Origin: Oligoflexia bacterium
Lineage (GTDB): Bacteria; Bdellovibrionota; UBA1018
Direction of reading: 5' to 3'
Length of the DNA stretch: 6,497 bases
Assembly: GCA_903854365.1 (NCBI GenBank)
Contig: CAINWE010000129.1
Location: forward strand, 1-6,497
Both the position numbers and the translations under genes were made by a program. The notes beneath the pieces were generated by a model, which saw only the letters and a program-made list of their open reading frames with translations, ran no database searches and had not been told where the DNA came from. This document shows positions 5,268 to 6,497 of the stretch, piece after piece (position 1 is the first letter of the stretch; each line of letters starts with the position of its first letter).

Positions 5268-6476
5268 ATGAACTTGGATTCAAAAATTCCTTCGGGTGAT
5301 CTGTCAGAAAAGTGGAGCAGTCACAAGGGTTCCATCAAGTTGGTCAACCCCGCCAATAAGCGAAAACACACGGTATTAGTGGTTGGGAGTGGCCTAGCAG
5401 GTGCTTCAGCGGCTGCCTCTCTTGCGGAACTCGGATACAATGTAAAGTGTTTCTGTATTCAAGATTCGCCGAGGCGAGCTCATAGTATTGCTGCGCAAGG
5501 TGGGATTAATTCGACAAAAAACTACCAGAATGATGGAGATAGCGTCTATCGCCTCTTTTACGATACGATCAAAGGCGGAGATTTTCGCTCTCGAGAAGCA
5601 AACGTCTATCGGTTGGCAGAGCTGAGTGCCAATATTATTGATCAATGCGCGGCGCAAGGTGTTCCGTTTGCTCGCGAATATAGCGGAGAATTGGCAAATC
5701 GGTCCTTCGGCGGCGCTCAAGTCTCTCGAACTTTTTATGCCCGTGGACAGACAGGCCAGCAGCTGCTCTTAGGGGCATATCAGGCGCTCATGAGGATGGT
5801 GGACGCCGGAAAAGTGCAGATGTATTCGCGGCGAGAGATGCTCGACCTTGTTTTAATTGACGGGAAAGCTCGCGGGATTATCTGCCGTAATCTCGTCACT
5901 GGGGAAACGGAGCGATACGCCGGAGATTCCGTTTTGTTGGCGACGGGTGGTTATGGGCGCGTTTTCTTCCTGTCGACCAATGCTTTCAACTCAAATTGCA
6001 CCGCAGCTTGGAGAGCTCATAAGAGAGGCGCTCTTTTTGCGAATCCTTGTTTTACCCAAATTCATCCGACCTGTATTCCGGTTTCGGGAGAGCATCAGTC
6101 TAAGTTGACATTAATGTCTGAAAGCTTACGAAATGATGGTCGCGTTTGGGTTCCTAAAAAGAAGGAAGATGTTTCCACCGATCCAAGTCAAATTGCTGAG
6201 GACAATCGGGATTATTTCTTGGAGCGAAAATATCCAAGCTTCGGAAATTTGGTTCCTCGCGACGTAGCCTCTCGTAATAATAAGGAAGTTTGTGATGAGG
6301 GTCGTGGGGTAGGAGCCAGCGGATACGCAGTGTATTTAGATTTCCGAGATGCGATCCAAAGAGATGGAATGCAGACGATTCGCGAAAAATACGGGAATCT
6401 GTTCGAGATTTACCAGAATATTACGAATGAGAACCCTTACCAAATGCCGTGCTGTTCATCCATCTTATCCGAGTAA
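5268..6476 (+). CDS. sdhA: Succinate dehydrogenase/fumarate reductase flavoprotein subunit, apparently truncated or frameshifted
   Basis: The ATG follows an AGGGGAA ribosome binding site (5252-5258). Residues 36-52 hold the FAD dinucleotide fold (GSGLAG at 40-45). AHSIAAQGGI (71-80) carries the His72 expected to bind FAD covalently. QIHPTCIP (264-271), LMSESLRNDGR (282-292) and LVPRDVASR (328-336) contain substrate-site residues, including the likely catalytic Arg331. The enzyme oxidises succinate to fumarate as complex II with SdhC and SdhB. The open frame is only 402 codons, against roughly 600 or more in the family. It matches the expected sequence through NPYQMP (389-394), then becomes unrelated (CCSSILSE) and stops. 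The region with the family's second active-site His (in AVHYTMGG) and the C-terminal FAD-binding Arg (in GANRLGAS) is therefore absent. A frameshift, insertion, deletion or assembly join near 6449 could explain this. Function is certain for an intact copy; whether this copy is intact is not. Confidence 0.85.
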   Translation: MNLDSKIPSGDLSEKWSSHKGSIKLVNPANKRKHTVLVVGSGLAGASAAASLAELGYNVKCFCIQDSPRRAHSIAAQGGINSTKNYQNDGDSVYRLFYDTIKGGDFRSREANVYRLAELSANIIDQCAAQGVPFAREYSGELANRSFGGAQVSRTFYARGQTGQQLLLGAYQALMRMVDAGKVQMYSRREMLDLVLIDGKARGIICRNLVTGETERYAGDSVLLATGGYGRVFFLSTNAFNSNCTAAWRAHKRGALFANPCFTQIHPTCIPVSGEHQSKLTLMSESLRNDGRVWVPKKKEDVSTDPSQIAEDNRDYFLERKYPSFGNLVPRDVASRNNKEVCDEGRGVGASGYAVYLDFRDAIQRDGMQTIREKYGNLFEIYQNITNENPYQMPCCSSILSE

Positions 6477-6497
6477 AGAAGGCATTGCAAACGAACA

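Overview
The window looks like a piece of chromosome from a Gram-negative bacterium with moderate GC content (about half, by eye). It has mostly short intergenic gaps, ATG/GTG starts and purine-rich ribosome binding sites. The five-helix cytochrome b558-type SdhC followed directly by a B. subtilis-type SdhA is the arrangement I associate with Bdellovibrionota, Bacteroidota and some other deep lineages. With this base composition a Bdellovibrio-like organism is my best guess, but only at low to moderate confidence. I see no mobile-element genes, CRISPR array, tRNA or rRNA.

Layout: (1) 1-273, minus strand: the N-terminal 91 residues of a soluble histidine kinase, cut by the window edge. (2) 274-512: a divergent intergenic region with overlapping palindromes and a helically phased set of CCTA/TAGG half-sites. 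(3) 513-3904, plus strand: a tight three-gene unit. It encodes a fold-type III PLP enzyme (D-threonine aldolase / D-serine dehydratase-like, commonly labelled amino acid deaminase/aldolase), a flavin-dependent sugar-lactone oxidase (D-arabinono-1,4-lactone oxidase family, with the covalent-flavin histidine), and an RhtA-like amino-acid exporter of the EamA/DMT superfamily. A shared stop/Shine-Dalgarno and an 8-nt gene overlap suggest co-translation. (4) 4026-4469: a small secreted protein with a cysteine cluster and a Gly/Tyr/His-rich tail, which I cannot assign to a family. (5) 4558-6476: sdhC and sdhA of succinate dehydrogenase/fumarate reductase. The sdhA frame stops after 402 codons, and its sequence departs from the family abruptly about 48 nt before the window ends.

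How they may work together: the PLP enzyme and the exporter both suggest handling of small hydroxy- or D-amino acids (cleavage or deamination, and efflux). Why a lactone oxidase sits between them is unclear and is the most interesting functional question in the window. SdhC and SdhA form the membrane anchor and catalytic flavoprotein of respiratory complex II. The iron-sulfur subunit SdhB would be expected just beyond the window. Nothing here proves a new system. The points most worth checking are the operator-like array at 360-418, the secreted Cys/His-rich protein, the inverted repeat abutting the sdhC start, and the broken sdhA end.
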